NCBI RefSeq assembly: GCF_946478805.1
Contig: NZ_CAMLDC010000001.1
Coordinates: 248,001-312,000, forward strand
Length of the DNA: 64,000 nucleotides
DNA from: an uncultured Fluviicola sp.
Lineage (GTDB): Bacteria > Bacteroidota > Bacteroidia > Flavobacteriales > Crocinitomicaceae
Direction of reading: 5' to 3'
The translations under genes were made by a program, and so were the position numbers. The first letter of the stretch is position 1. Every line of letters starts with the position of its first letter. This document shows positions 1 to 8,343 of this stretch, in pieces. Below the pieces are notes generated by a model. It did not search any database. It was not told where the DNA came from and worked only from the letters and a program-made list of their open reading frames with translations.

Positions 1-678
1 AAAGTCGTAATAGAAGGTACCATCTTAAGAGGTGATACTTTGCAGCGTATCCGGATCACGAAAACACAAAATTTTGATGAAAGTACCAATCCTCCACCTG
101 TTGATAATGCAGTAGTTACGGTAGTTGACGATTTGGGAAATGCAGCAACCTTTACTTCAGTAGGTAATGGATGGTATGAATTGACTTCTTATCCTGGCGT
201 GGAAGGAAGAACCTATTCCTTGTCTGCTAACGTTGAAGGTACTACATATTCGGGAAGCAGCACGATGCCTTTCTATCAGCCACTGGCAGAATTGCTTGTT
301 GACTTTTATCCTTTTGGTACAGATACATTGATTGCGGTAGTTCCGGCACATTTCGATCAGCAGGGAATTTCGAATTACTACCAGTTTCACGTGTATGTAA
401 ATGGGATTCGGGATAAAGGTATTTACATCCAGGATGATCAATTCACGGATGGAAATCTGACCATTCAACCTTTATTTGTCCAGGATTTAGTGGTTGGCGA
501 TACTGTACGGGTGGATTTCTTTTGTATCGACAAACCAGTTCACACCTATTTCAATCAATTGAGTGTGAATTTATCCAGCAGTGCAACACCGGCAAATCCG
601 ATTTCGAACTTAACAGGGGGATGTTTGGGTTATTTTTCTGCCAGGACATTTGATTCAAAAACAGTAGTGGTTAATTAA
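1..678 (+). CDS. DUF4249-type outer-membrane lipoprotein, C-terminal part
   Basis: The reading frame is open from the first base, so the start and any lipoprotein signal lie outside the window. About 225 residues are visible. An Ig/CNA-like opening (VVIEGTILRGDTL, then a 'PVDNAVVTVVDDLGN' strand and a 'GRTYSL' strand) is the pattern of DUF4249 proteins, which are cell-envelope proteins of Bacteroidota often found near TonB-dependent receptors. The molecular role of the family is not established. An internal TTG at 40 could be mistaken for a start, but the upstream residues fit the family. No partner receptor is visible in the window. Confidence 0.7.
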   Translation, partial: KVVIEGTILRGDTLQRIRITKTQNFDESTNPPPVDNAVVTVVDDLGNAATFTSVGNGWYELTSYPGVEGRTYSLSANVEGTTYSGSSTMPFYQPLAELLVDFYPFGTDTLIAVVPAHFDQQGISNYYQFHVYVNGIRDKGIYIQDDQFTDGNLTIQPLFVQDLVVGDTVRVDFFCIDKPVHTYFNQLSVNLSSSATPANPISNLTGGCLGYFSARTFDSKTVVVN

Positions 679-739
679 AAAGCACATCTTTAACCCAACG
701 GCCCGATAACGGGACGAATTAAAATTGCAGTTTTTACAA

Positions 740-1381
740 TTAAAAGATTTTGTATTTAGCACCCAATTGCAATCCTAAAGAAAATTCAGGAAAGCCATCG
801 TATCTGGTACTGGTACTGCTTAATTTTATATATGGAAGCATGGCTGCAAGGTCAGCATAGAGAAAAAGATTATCTGTTATCAGGAAATCATAGCCCATTG
901 CAAAACCTAAATTTAGTGAGGTTTGTGAGATGGGAAACAGGTCAAAGTTTGCTACAATGAACGGATCCACGGGATAAATCCATTCTCTTGTTACTTTTGA
1001 AAATGTGAATCCGACAATTGCTCTTCCGTAGAACCCACCTGTTGTAGCGTCAAAGTCACCACTATATTGCTTGTAATCAAATAGAAAACTATGGTGTCTG
1101 AACGTTTCTTGGGTTGCAATGAAAAACTCGGCTGATTCATAATTGGAATTAGTGTGTTTTAGAATCGGATTTTCATCTCCTGGTTTTAAATATGGAAAAG
1201 AATAGGTATAACTAAATCTGAGTGTTGCAGGAAAAAACTCATCTAATGAATATTCCGTGAAAATTCCCGTATTTAACCTGGATGCAAGATTATATCCGCC
1301 AAATCCACCTGCATAAAATTGTGATTGAGCATAAAATTGAATTGAAGTCAGAATTAAAGAAAGATAGATGGCAAGTCTCAT
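740..1381 (-). CDS. Putative outer-membrane beta-barrel protein
   Basis: This is a 213-residue protein if the ATG at 1381 is used. That start is preferred over the ATG at 1423 because it begins directly with a signal peptide (MRLAIYLSLILTSIQFYAQS). The mature part alternates aromatic and polar residues and ends in aromatic Phe (KYKIF), as expected of a small outer-membrane barrel whose last strand carries the BAM signal. No catalytic motif is visible and I do not recognise a named family. It converges with the DUF4249 gene and is divergent from pyrF. Confidence 0.6.
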   Translation of the reverse strand: MRLAIYLSLILTSIQFYAQSQFYAGGFGGYNLASRLNTGIFTEYSLDEFFPATLRFSYTYSFPYLKPGDENPILKHTNSNYESAEFFIATQETFRHHSFLFDYKQYSGDFDATTGGFYGRAIVGFTFSKVTREWIYPVDPFIVANFDLFPISQTSLNLGFAMGYDFLITDNLFLYADLAAMLPYIKLSSTSTRYDGFPEFSLGLQLGAKYKIF

Positions 1382-1500
1382 GAAAATTAAATTTGGTGCG
1401 AAAATAGACTTTTTAGAAATCAATTCTTTGATTAATGATTGAGCTTTTAAATGAAATCCTTGAGTTTCGTGAAAACGTGTGGTTATTTATGGAGACTTTG

Positions 1501-1508
1501 TATCTTTA
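1501..1508 (+). promoter_or_regulatory. Candidate -7 element upstream of pyrF
   Basis: TATCTTTA lies 18 bases before the pyrF ATG and matches seven of the eight positions of the Bacteroidota TAnnTTTG -7 box. No good TTG is seen 19 bases upstream (GTG is there), so the call is weak. Confidence 0.35.
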
Positions 1509-1526
1509 CGCTCTTAAATTAGTTTG

Positions 1527-2345
1527 ATGACAAGACAGGAGTTGATTCAGCAAATTCGCGAAAAAAAATCATTTTTATGTGTCGGTTTGGATACCGACTT
1601 GGATAAAATTCCTGCTCATTTGTTGCAGACAGAAGATCCGATCTTTGAATTCAATAAGGCAATTATTGATGCAACGAAGGATTTGTGCGTTGCATATAAA
1701 CCAAACGTCGCGTTTTACGAAGCTTTGGGTCCGAAAGGATGGGAATCACTGAAGAAAACAATCGATTACATTCCTTCCCATTGTATGACCATCGCTGATG
1801 CAAAACGCGGAGATATCGGAAATACATCAACGTATTACGCAAAAACCTTCTTCGAATACCTGGATTGTGATGCTGTGACGGTTGCTCCGTATATGGGAGA
1901 AGATTCCGTGACACCTTTCCAGGAATTTAAGGGTAAATGGGTGATCTTATTAGCCTTGACCTCAAATAAAGGAGCCTTGGATTTTCAATTTACAACCGAT
2001 GTTTCCGGTGAAGAATTGTATAAGAAAGTATTGAAAAAGAGCTCCAAATGGGGTTCGGAAGATAACCTGATGTATGTTGTTGGGGCGACAAGAGCGGAAG
2101 GCATAGCCGAAGTTCGTAAAATTGTCCCAAATCATTTCTTCTTGGTTCCCGGAGTTGGAGCTCAAGGAGGAAGCCTGGAAGATGTTGCCAAATATGGCTG
2201 GAATGATGACTGTGGTTTATTGGTCAACGCTTCCCGATCGATTATTTACGCGGCGAATACAATTGATTTTGCAAAAGAGGCGAGGAAAGAAGCGTTGAAA
2301 CTGCAAGAAGAAATGGCTCAAATTTTGACAGCGAAGAATTTCTAA
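1527..2345 (+). CDS. pyrF: Orotidine 5'-phosphate decarboxylase
   Basis: The protein decarboxylates OMP to UMP, the last step of de novo pyrimidine synthesis, in the cytosol. The 272-residue length and the signature DAKRGDIGN (residues 91-99, with the catalytic Asp-Lys-x-x-Asp) place it in the longer type-2 OMP decarboxylases typical of Bacteroidota and Actinobacteria. FLCVGLDTD near the N terminus and the phosphate-binding VPGVGAQGG near residue 210 also fit. The ATG at 1527 is preferred over a TTG one codon upstream. It is followed after 12 bases by the hydroxylase gene, so co-transcription is likely. Confidence 0.96.
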   Translation: MTRQELIQQIREKKSFLCVGLDTDLDKIPAHLLQTEDPIFEFNKAIIDATKDLCVAYKPNVAFYEALGPKGWESLKKTIDYIPSHCMTIADAKRGDIGNTSTYYAKTFFEYLDCDAVTVAPYMGEDSVTPFQEFKGKWVILLALTSNKGALDFQFTTDVSGEELYKKVLKKSSKWGSEDNLMYVVGATRAEGIAEVRKIVPNHFFLVPGVGAQGGSLEDVAKYGWNDDCGLLVNASRSIIYAANTIDFAKEARKEALKLQEEMAQILTAKNF

Positions 2346-2357
2346 AACGGAATTTCC

Positions 2358-3251
2358 ATGGTTGATTACGTAGAAAAACTCATCATTTTTATTAGCACAC
2401 CGATTTATGTGTTCTTGATCTTAGGTGAAATCATACTAAGTAATTGGCACAATCGGAAATTGTATTCAGTTGGTGATACGATCCAAAACCTGTATCTGAT
2501 GATTGCAAATATGGGAATTGACCTACTGATGCGGGGAATCACCTTGTTCGTTCTTCTTTACTTCTTTGATTTCCGTTTCATTACCTGGGATACACATTCT
2601 TGGTATTATTGGTTGCTATTGTTTTTTGCGGAAGATTTTATCTTCTATTGGATCCACCGGATCGACCACATGGTGCGCTTCTTTTGGGCAATCCATGTAA
2701 CACATCATTCTTCCGAACGATTCAATCTGACAACCGGTTTCCGTTCTTCGGTATTCCAGCCGGTTTATCGTTTTATATGGTTCATTCCATTGGTTTTTTT
2801 GGGTTTTAAACCATTTGATATCTTTATCATGTATTCAATCACCCAGACATATGGAATTTTGGTGCATACCAAGGCGATTAAAAAAATGGGAATCTTGGAG
2901 TACTTTTTGGTGACACCTTCCCATCACCGTGTTCACCATGCGTCAAACGTGGAATACCTGGATAAGAATATGGGAATGATCCTTATTGTTTGGGATCGCC
3001 TATTCGGAACTTTCCAGGCTGAAATTGAGGAACTTCCTATTCAATTTGGTTTATACGAAAAGCAGATCAGTCAAAACCCTGCCAACGTAGTTTTCCATGA
3101 ATGGGTAGCAATCTATAAAGACGTCCGGAAGACAAGGGGATTGAAAAACAAATGGTTGTACATTACCAAACCTCCCGGATGGAGTCCCGATGGAAGTACC
3201 ATGACATCCAAAGAATTGCGCAATCAGTTCAAACAAGTCCAAAACGATTAG
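2358..3251 (+). CDS. Sterol desaturase / fatty acid hydroxylase superfamily membrane protein
   Basis: This 297-residue integral membrane protein has hydrophobic segments near residues 5-25, 45-70 and 85-100 and again around 140-165. It carries the three His clusters of the di-iron hydroxylase superfamily: HRIDH, then HVTHH, then HHRVHH. Such enzymes hydroxylate or desaturate membrane lipids using O2; the substrate here cannot be read from sequence. The stop is followed one base later by the mtnB ATG, so pyrF, this gene and mtnB probably form one transcript. A role in ornithine-lipid or fatty-acid hydroxylation is possible but unproven. Confidence 0.85.
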   Translation: MVDYVEKLIIFISTPIYVFLILGEIILSNWHNRKLYSVGDTIQNLYLMIANMGIDLLMRGITLFVLLYFFDFRFITWDTHSWYYWLLLFFAEDFIFYWIHRIDHMVRFFWAIHVTHHSSERFNLTTGFRSSVFQPVYRFIWFIPLVFLGFKPFDIFIMYSITQTYGILVHTKAIKKMGILEYFLVTPSHHRVHHASNVEYLDKNMGMILIVWDRLFGTFQAEIEELPIQFGLYEKQISQNPANVVFHEWVAIYKDVRKTRGLKNKWLYITKPPGWSPDGSTMTSKELRNQFKQVQND

Positions 3252-3252
3252 A

Positions 3253-3855
3253 ATGGAAGATTTAAAGGATCAATTAGCCCAGGTAATTCGCGCATATCAT
3301 CAAAAAGGTTGGTCACCCGCTACCTCTACCAACTATTCATTCCGTTCGGCGATCAATCCGAATGTAATTGTAGTATCCAGATCAGGGATTGACAAATCGG
3401 TTTTTTCAGCAGCTGATTTTATGGAAGTGAATATGCTGGGGCAAGTACTTCCGGGATTTGAAGGGATCCGGCCTTCTGCAGAAACCTTGATCCATTGCAA
3501 ATTATATGAATTGTTCCCCGAAATGATGTGCATCGTTCACAGCCATTCAGTGTATTCGGTATTGCAATCGATGAAGAAACAAGATGCAGTGGAACTAAGT
3601 GGTTATGAAGTTTTGAAAGGGTTTGAAGGAATCAAGACGCATGAAACAATAGTTCATCTTCCGATTTTCGACAATACGCAGGACATGCTTGAATTTGCAG
3701 CCGTTTTGGAACAGGAGAAGACCCGTTTAACGGTTCCGGCATTCATTATGCGTCAACATGGAACGTATGCCTGGGGAAGAAACTTGTTCGAAGCGAAACG
3801 CCACCTGGAAACAGCCGAATATTTATTCGAAGTGGATTGGAAATTTTCCAATTAA
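3253..3855 (+). CDS. mtnB: Methylthioribulose-1-phosphate dehydratase
   Basis: The 200-residue class II aldolase/adducin fold protein dehydrates 5-methylthioribulose-1-phosphate to the diketo sugar in the methionine salvage pathway. Features seen are the N-terminal NYSFR loop, the candidate acidic residue E77 in 'RPSAET', and zinc-ligand histidines in HSHS (H96, H98), with a later candidate His in 'RQHGTYAWGRN'. This pattern separates MtnB from fuculose aldolases, and the presence of mtnD, mtnC and mtnA 7-9 kb downstream supports it. The family usually has 200-210 residues. It starts one base after the preceding stop. Confidence 0.93.
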   Translation: MEDLKDQLAQVIRAYHQKGWSPATSTNYSFRSAINPNVIVVSRSGIDKSVFSAADFMEVNMLGQVLPGFEGIRPSAETLIHCKLYELFPEMMCIVHSHSVYSVLQSMKKQDAVELSGYEVLKGFEGIKTHETIVHLPIFDNTQDMLEFAAVLEQEKTRLTVPAFIMRQHGTYAWGRNLFEAKRHLETAEYLFEVDWKFSN

Positions 3856-3945
3856 TTTTTTCGCCAGATACCAACCTTTTCAACTTCAATCTCGTTGTTA
3901 ATTGAGGAAATCAATTAAAATTTGCCTGGAAAAGGCATTTAAATC

Positions 3946-5145
3946 ATGACACGTATGAAATTACTGCTTACCATCATTCCAATATTTATCGGATTGTTTT
4001 CAATAGGACAAACTTTTTCACCTCAGAACAGTGGAGTTACAAGTCAATTGAACGCAATCAGCTTTTCCACACCATCCACCGGAATAGTGGTTGGAAATTC
4101 GGGAGTGATCCGCAAAACTTCAGATGCGGGTTTAACCTGGACAGCTTCAACTTCTGGTACTTCGGTTGATTTGTACGACGTAGCTTTTGTGAATGCATCG
4201 ACATATATCGCTGTAGGAAAAACAGGGAAAATCATCAAAACCACTAACTCCGGAACAAGTTGGTCTACTGTAAATTCGGGAACAAGCAATGATCTGACAG
4301 GTGTTTTTGTCAATGGTTTGAATGTCTATGTTACAGGAAGTAATGGGACGATCCTGATTTCTTCCAATTCAGGGAATGCCTGGACGACAACCAATACAGG
4401 GATCTCATTCAAACTAAATAGCATCTTTTTCGTTTCGCAATTTGTAGGTTATGCGGTAGGAGACGGAGCGACTATTTTGATGACAGTGAATGGCGGACAA
4501 GCCTGGAATTTCCAATCAAGTGGAATGAACACGCCTTCCTTGACAGATGTGTATTTTACGGATGCAAATACCGGGATCATCGTCGGCTCGATAGGAGGCT
4601 CTGACGAATCAATTATTTTTCGGACAACCAATGGAGGATCTGTCTGGACAACTGATGATTATTCAGGTACGACTTTGAACGCATTGGGTTTTTTCCCGGA
4701 TAACAGTGCCGGTTATGCAGTTGGAGGAAGTATTGCAGGGAATACAAGTACTATCTACAAAACAACTTCCCAGGGAGCGGGCTGGGTCATTGTACCAACT
4801 ACCTCATCAAGACAATTGGGAACCTGTTTTCCCGGTGTTGGAATTGGATACACCTGCGGACTGGACGGAACGATCCTGCGTTTGGCTACCAATACTTTAG
4901 GATTGGAGGAATCCACAGATGATTTGAGTATCCGGGTGAGTCCGAATCCAAGTAGTGGAGTATTTACTGTTTCATCCGAATTAGATACAGACTTCTCGAT
5001 TGAAGTGTTTTCAGTCAATGGGGAACGAATTACATCCATAGCGCATGGAAACACAATTGATTTAAGTACTTGTACAAAAGGTGTTTATTTTGCAGAGATC
5101 AAATCAGGTTCTTCAATCGCTATGCGGAAATTGGTGAAGGAGTAA
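3946..5145 (+). CDS. Secreted YCF48-like repeat protein with T9SS sorting domain
   Basis: The 399-residue protein starts with a signal peptide (ATG 3946; an ATG at 3955, MKLLLTIIPIF, would also work). Residues about 25-320 hold roughly seven beta-propeller-like repeats with the recurring 'IVVGNSGVIRKTSDAGLTW' theme, as in YCF48/BNR-type photosystem assembly-factor repeats. The last 75 residues (SPNPSSG, 'VNGE', 'GVYFAEI', ending RKLVKE) are a type A T9SS C-terminal sorting domain. It is predicted to be exported across the outer membrane and attached or released; its ligand is unknown. Confidence 0.85.
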   Translation: MTRMKLLLTIIPIFIGLFSIGQTFSPQNSGVTSQLNAISFSTPSTGIVVGNSGVIRKTSDAGLTWTASTSGTSVDLYDVAFVNASTYIAVGKTGKIIKTTNSGTSWSTVNSGTSNDLTGVFVNGLNVYVTGSNGTILISSNSGNAWTTTNTGISFKLNSIFFVSQFVGYAVGDGATILMTVNGGQAWNFQSSGMNTPSLTDVYFTDANTGIIVGSIGGSDESIIFRTTNGGSVWTTDDYSGTTLNALGFFPDNSAGYAVGGSIAGNTSTIYKTTSQGAGWVIVPTTSSRQLGTCFPGVGIGYTCGLDGTILRLATNTLGLEESTDDLSIRVSPNPSSGVFTVSSELDTDFSIEVFSVNGERITSIAHGNTIDLSTCTKGVYFAEIKSGSSIAMRKLVKE

Positions 5146-5185
5146 AAGCATTCGAATCGGGAATGATTTTATTGTTAGCCCCGTT

Positions 5186-5377
5186 TCAGAAATGAATAGT
5201 TTCTCCTGGTTTTGCCTCTTTGATCTTTTGAATAATTTCCGCACCATGTTGAATGGATCTACAAGGAACGATGATTTTATTCGGTGGATTTCTAATGTCA
5301 TTGATAACCGCCCAATTTCCAGCCATCATTTTTTGAATTTTCAGAGTTCCGATTATTTTTGGACGGATGATATGCAT
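5186..5377 (-). CDS. Small protein of unknown function downstream of Fic gene
   Basis: This 63-residue open frame starts four bases after the stop of the Fic gene on the same strand (ATG at 5377). It has a globular, protein-like composition, with segments such as MAGNWAVINDIR, NKIIVPCRSIQHG and IIQKIKEAKPGETIHF, rather than the biased look of a shadow frame. I do not recognise a family. Tight coupling to the Fic gene suggests co-translation and possibly a partner or regulator, but it could also be unrelated. A second open frame on the same strand (5113-5301) overlaps it and looks spurious. Confidence 0.5.
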   Translation of the reverse strand: MHIIRPKIIGTLKIQKMMAGNWAVINDIRNPPNKIIVPCRSIQHGAEIIQKIKEAKPGETIHF

Positions 5378-5381
5378 GAGT

Positions 5382-6353
5382 TTATGAATTAGATTTTTTG
5401 GTTAGTGTATAAGAGGTATTTTTCTTATCCCCACTTTTTTGGAAATAATTCAAGTCCACTCCCGCTTTTAGATCCCTGCTTGCTGTTGCAGTGGATAATT
5501 CTTTGAATACGAGCATGTAGTCCTTTCGTGTGAAAGGCTTGTCGGTTATTTCAGAAAAATAGGTCAATCGGTCTTCAGTTGTCATGGTGTTTCCGATGTT
5601 ATTTAATAAACTGTCCAGTGAAACATCGATTACTCCAAGCATGTATTCAATGAAAGGTGTGGAATTTCCCAATTTGTCACTTTTTGAAAGCGCTTCGTAA
5701 TAAGCTGTTTGTGTTTGGTGAATCAAATTTTCAAAAGGAATGAATTCAAAGACCGGATATTCTTTCATCAGAATAAGCGTTTGCCACAATCTTCCCATTC
5801 TCCCGTTTCCGTCCAGGAAAGGGTGAATAAACTCCATTTCATAATGAAAGACACAACTTTTGATGAGTGTGAGTTCTTTTTTATCTTTTAGGTAAGTAAA
5901 CAAATCCTTCATGAGATGTGGCACGTTTGCTGCCGGTGGAGCCATATGTGTGATTTTTTCTCCGGTAACAATCCCAACTCCTGTCTTCCGATAACTTCCT
6001 GCAGTTGATATCAAACCGTTTAATAACAATTTATGTGCACGAAGAAAAGATTGTGAAGTATAGGAATCAAATGAATGGATTTGTTCGTAAACAGAGATTG
6101 CATTGAGTACCTCAGTAATATCTTTCTCAGGACCGATTACCCGTTTCTTCTCCAATAGAGTCGTTATCTGTTCAGTCGACAAGGTATTTCCTTCAATACT
6201 CAGAGAGGAGTGAATCGTTTGGATGCGATTTTCCTTTCGGAGTTTGGGTGAAGGTTTATCCAGATATTTCGCATTGATTTGCCCCAGTTTTCCTGAAATG
6301 GAGCTGATTAGAATTAGAATCTGTTGTGTTATTTCATATGGAGGATTTATCAT
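5382..6353 (-). CDS. Fic/DOC family AMP-transferase-type protein with winged helix
   Basis: The 323-residue protein (ATG 6353, MINPPYE; an ATG at 6377 is less likely) contains the complete Fic motif HPFLDGNGRMGR at about residues 177-188. It also has the N-terminal inhibitory motif S50-x3-E54-G55 of class II Fic proteins, which blocks ATP binding in cis. The C-terminal 65 residues look like a winged-helix DNA-binding domain. Fic enzymes usually transfer AMP to hydroxyl groups of target proteins; this architecture is the common chromosomal, self-inhibited type. All catalytic residues are present. It lies between T9SS cargo and an unknown operon, followed by a small coupled frame. Confidence 0.93.
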   Translation of the reverse strand: MINPPYEITQQILILISSISGKLGQINAKYLDKPSPKLRKENRIQTIHSSLSIEGNTLSTEQITTLLEKKRVIGPEKDITEVLNAISVYEQIHSFDSYTSQSFLRAHKLLLNGLISTAGSYRKTGVGIVTGEKITHMAPPAANVPHLMKDLFTYLKDKKELTLIKSCVFHYEMEFIHPFLDGNGRMGRLWQTLILMKEYPVFEFIPFENLIHQTQTAYYEALSKSDKLGNSTPFIEYMLGVIDVSLDSLLNNIGNTMTTEDRLTYFSEITDKPFTRKDYMLVFKELSTATASRDLKAGVDLNYFQKSGDKKNTSYTLTKKSNS

Positions 6354-6492
6354 GATAATATCAAATGATACTATCAAAGATAGGATAATTCCTCAATTAA
6401 ACGATTGCCGGAACTCCAACGGAGAAAGATTGGTTTTTGTTTTGAAAAGCTTACAAACGACTGCGTATGTTCAAATCCGAGTTCAAAAGCAA

Positions 6493-7296
6493 TTAAAAGT
6501 CAACGCCCATCACGGATAAATCCGGATATCGGCGGCGCATTTTGGTTTTACACAGGAACCTTCCTTTAAAGTCATATTCCGTTACAATTTTGATGTTCCG
6601 TGATTTTCCAAAAAACTTTTTCTCTTTGGTTTTTTTTAAAAGGATTCCCGTTTTACTGTATTCACAATATAAATTCTTCCATAATCCTTTCTTGTTAGAC
6701 TGAAGCAGAATCTCTTTTTCTGAGTATTCTTCCATTTTCTGTCTTTTAAATCGGGAGTCAAGTCTATTATTACTATTGAAGTTATACTTTATCAAAATGA
6801 ATTTTCCGGTAGAGTCCATTAGAAACTTTTTATCTGTCCATCCTCCGTCATTCGACATTCTTTCATAGAGAAGTGTTTCAAGTAAAACACCCTTGCTGTC
6901 GTAACATTTCCAAATACCGATTCGATTAGAAATTCCCTGTGGTTTAGTTATCCAGCCGCCTTTTCCGTCTGATGAAGTTTCCTTTGAATGAGCATAGACT
7001 CCAACTGCATAAGTCCCATCGGCACAGTGATCCTTCCAATCTCCAACCGGTTTGCCATGATGGAAGTTACCGATGGTGTATGAAAGGGTATCGTTGTATA
7101 AATTACCGGGTTCATTTGTGTAGAGATGAAGACCTTCATAAAGACCGGAACTATCCCATTTATTGATGGTATCGCCAGTATCAGTGACAATATTTGAATT
7201 GTGATAAAACACTTTTGGGTAATCCCTGTCACATTGCCCGAAGGAGTTTCTTAGTACGAATAGTGACAAAATAATGAACAGAAGATAATCTTTCAT
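6493..7296 (-). CDS. Secreted MORN-like repeat protein, third gene of an unknown operon
   Basis: The 267-residue protein has a signal peptide (MKDYLLFIILSLFVLRNSFGQ). Its body has loose repeats of the form 'G-x-W-x-x-Y/H-x-x-x-G-x-L' (KPVGDWKDHCADGTY, IGIWKCYDSKGVLLE, KGLWKNLYCEYSKTGILL), which resembles MORN/YwqK-type beta-hairpin repeats. The start codon abuts the stop of the 118-residue gene upstream, so the two are translated together. A periplasmic or surface location is predicted. I cannot assign a function. Confidence 0.6.
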   Translation of the reverse strand: MKDYLLFIILSLFVLRNSFGQCDRDYPKVFYHNSNIVTDTGDTINKWDSSGLYEGLHLYTNEPGNLYNDTLSYTIGNFHHGKPVGDWKDHCADGTYAVGVYAHSKETSSDGKGGWITKPQGISNRIGIWKCYDSKGVLLETLLYERMSNDGGWTDKKFLMDSTGKFILIKYNFNSNNRLDSRFKRQKMEEYSEKEILLQSNKKGLWKNLYCEYSKTGILLKKTKEKKFFGKSRNIKIVTEYDFKGRFLCKTKMRRRYPDLSVMGVDF

Positions 7297-7653
7297 TTAG
7301 ATGGAGTTAAGTTGTTCTTTTATTTCTTCCAAAATGGAATTCCCTTTGGAACAGTCGCCTGAAGTCCATTGCCACGTTTCGTGCAAGCGGATTTTTCCAT
7401 CCGATAGAATTTCAGGTTTGGATTGGCAGATTCCGGTCATTAGTTCGCCTTTGCGATTCACCTGGTGGTAACGCATGTCTATGTTTCCTTCCGAATCTAC
7501 CAAACCGATGAGTTGACCGGAAACAATTTGACCACCGGAATATGAACAGGTTAAAACATTTCCTGTCTGCTGATAAAGGAAAAGTGTTTCTTTGGATGTT
7601 TCCGCGTTTTCGGTGTTGCTTACCAGACGGAATTTTTTATTATGGTAGTTCAT
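7297..7653 (-). CDS. Small conserved protein often labelled 'N-acetylglutamate synthase'
   Basis: The 118-residue cytosolic protein has no signal peptide. It has a compact beta-rich pattern: NKKFRLVSNTENAETS, then SGGQIVSGQLIGLVDSEGNIDMRYHQ, and ending HETWQWTSGDCSKGNSILEEI. I recall this small family from many bacteria under the automatic name N-acetylglutamate synthase. The protein has no GNAT acetyl-CoA loop, so that name looks misassigned. It overlaps the upstream 205-residue gene by four bases (ATGA) and abuts the downstream secreted protein, forming a three-gene operon. Confidence 0.65.
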   Translation of the reverse strand: MNYHNKKFRLVSNTENAETSKETLFLYQQTGNVLTCSYSGGQIVSGQLIGLVDSEGNIDMRYHQVNRKGELMTGICQSKPEILSDGKIRLHETWQWTSGDCSKGNSILEEIKEQLNSI

Positions 7654-8267
7654 TTCACCGATTTTGCGGAATTGGTTTTTTCCAGTTGATCAAGAAAACT
7701 AGTAATCAGTTCCTTTAAGGGATCCAATTGTTCTGCATGTTTGATCTTTTCCTTCGAAACAAAATAGAGCATGGATTGACCTTCCGGAGCTTTCTCACTA
7801 AAAAGTCCATAGTCATTGGTCACTTCCAACCGCAGCATTTCATCTCTTTGTTCCAAAAGCATTTTCCGGATGGATTTGTCTGAAAGAATCAGCCGGATCT
7901 TCTCCTTATCATTTCCTTTGATCATGAATTCCGGATCAAAACTCCAGTCTCCGACTTCAATGTCTTGTGCCCCGAATAGTTTTCCGATGGATGCGATCAG
8001 ATCCTGGTGAAGTATTTTCAATTGAAGTTTGTCCGGAGAAATGAATTCTGCAATTGCTCTGAAATATTCATGTTCATAACTGCTCGATCCTGCAATGGTA
8101 GAGTGTGTGTGAATTTGGAAGGTGATCTTGAATTCATTGTGATGGAAAATCACGGTATCTCCACATTGATAGACATATTTGCCATTGTTCTTCTCCGCGA
8201 ATTTCCTCCAGGGACCGGAAGTGTCTTTATTGACAATGGCTCTATAAATAGTTCTGATAAATGACAT
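7650..8267 (-). CDS. Hypothetical cytosolic protein, first gene of the operon
   Basis: The 205-residue protein has no signal peptide or membrane segment. The N terminus (WRKFAEKNNGKYV) followed by alternating strands (VIFHHNEFKITFQIH) suggests an alpha/beta fold in which the protein folds around a beta-sheet. I do not recognise a family. A -7-like TATCTTTA sits on this strand at 8286-8293, about 20 bases upstream. The ATGA overlap with the next gene shows translational coupling. Confidence 0.6.
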   Translation of the reverse strand: MSFIRTIYRAIVNKDTSGPWRKFAEKNNGKYVYQCGDTVIFHHNEFKITFQIHTHSTIAGSSSYEHEYFRAIAEFISPDKLQLKILHQDLIASIGKLFGAQDIEVGDWSFDPEFMIKGNDKEKIRLILSDKSIRKMLLEQRDEMLRLEVTNDYGLFSEKAPEGQSMLYFVSKEKIKHAEQLDPLKELITSFLDQLEKTNSAKSVK

Positions 8268-8309
8268 AAGGTGATTTGTTACAGGTAAAGATACGAATTA
8301 TACCAAAAA

Positions 8310-8343
8310 TTAGTAGGCATGCGACGCGACGCGTGCCTACTAA
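8310..8343 (-). terminator. GC-rich 34-base palindrome, terminator of the 8340-9068 gene
   Basis: TTAGTAGGCA (8310-8319) pairs with TGCCTACTAA (8334-8343). The pairing continues through one G-T and three further pairs to a short GC loop, giving about a 14-base-pair stem. Read on the minus strand it overlaps the stop codon of the preceding gene and is followed by ATTTTTGG, as in a rho-independent terminator. Its GC-rich core (GCGACGCGACGCG) stands out from the AT-rich surroundings and could also be a dispersed palindromic repeat. Confidence 0.6.

Noticed and set aside
5113..5301. A 62-codon frame on the minus strand overlapping the 63-residue protein.
   Set aside because: It overlaps the cargo gene's end and has a less protein-like composition than the competing frame.
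7297..7653. N-acetylglutamate synthase as a real function for the 118-residue protein.
   Set aside because: It lacks GNAT motifs and is too short for arginine biosynthesis enzymes; the name appears to be inherited from automatic annotation.
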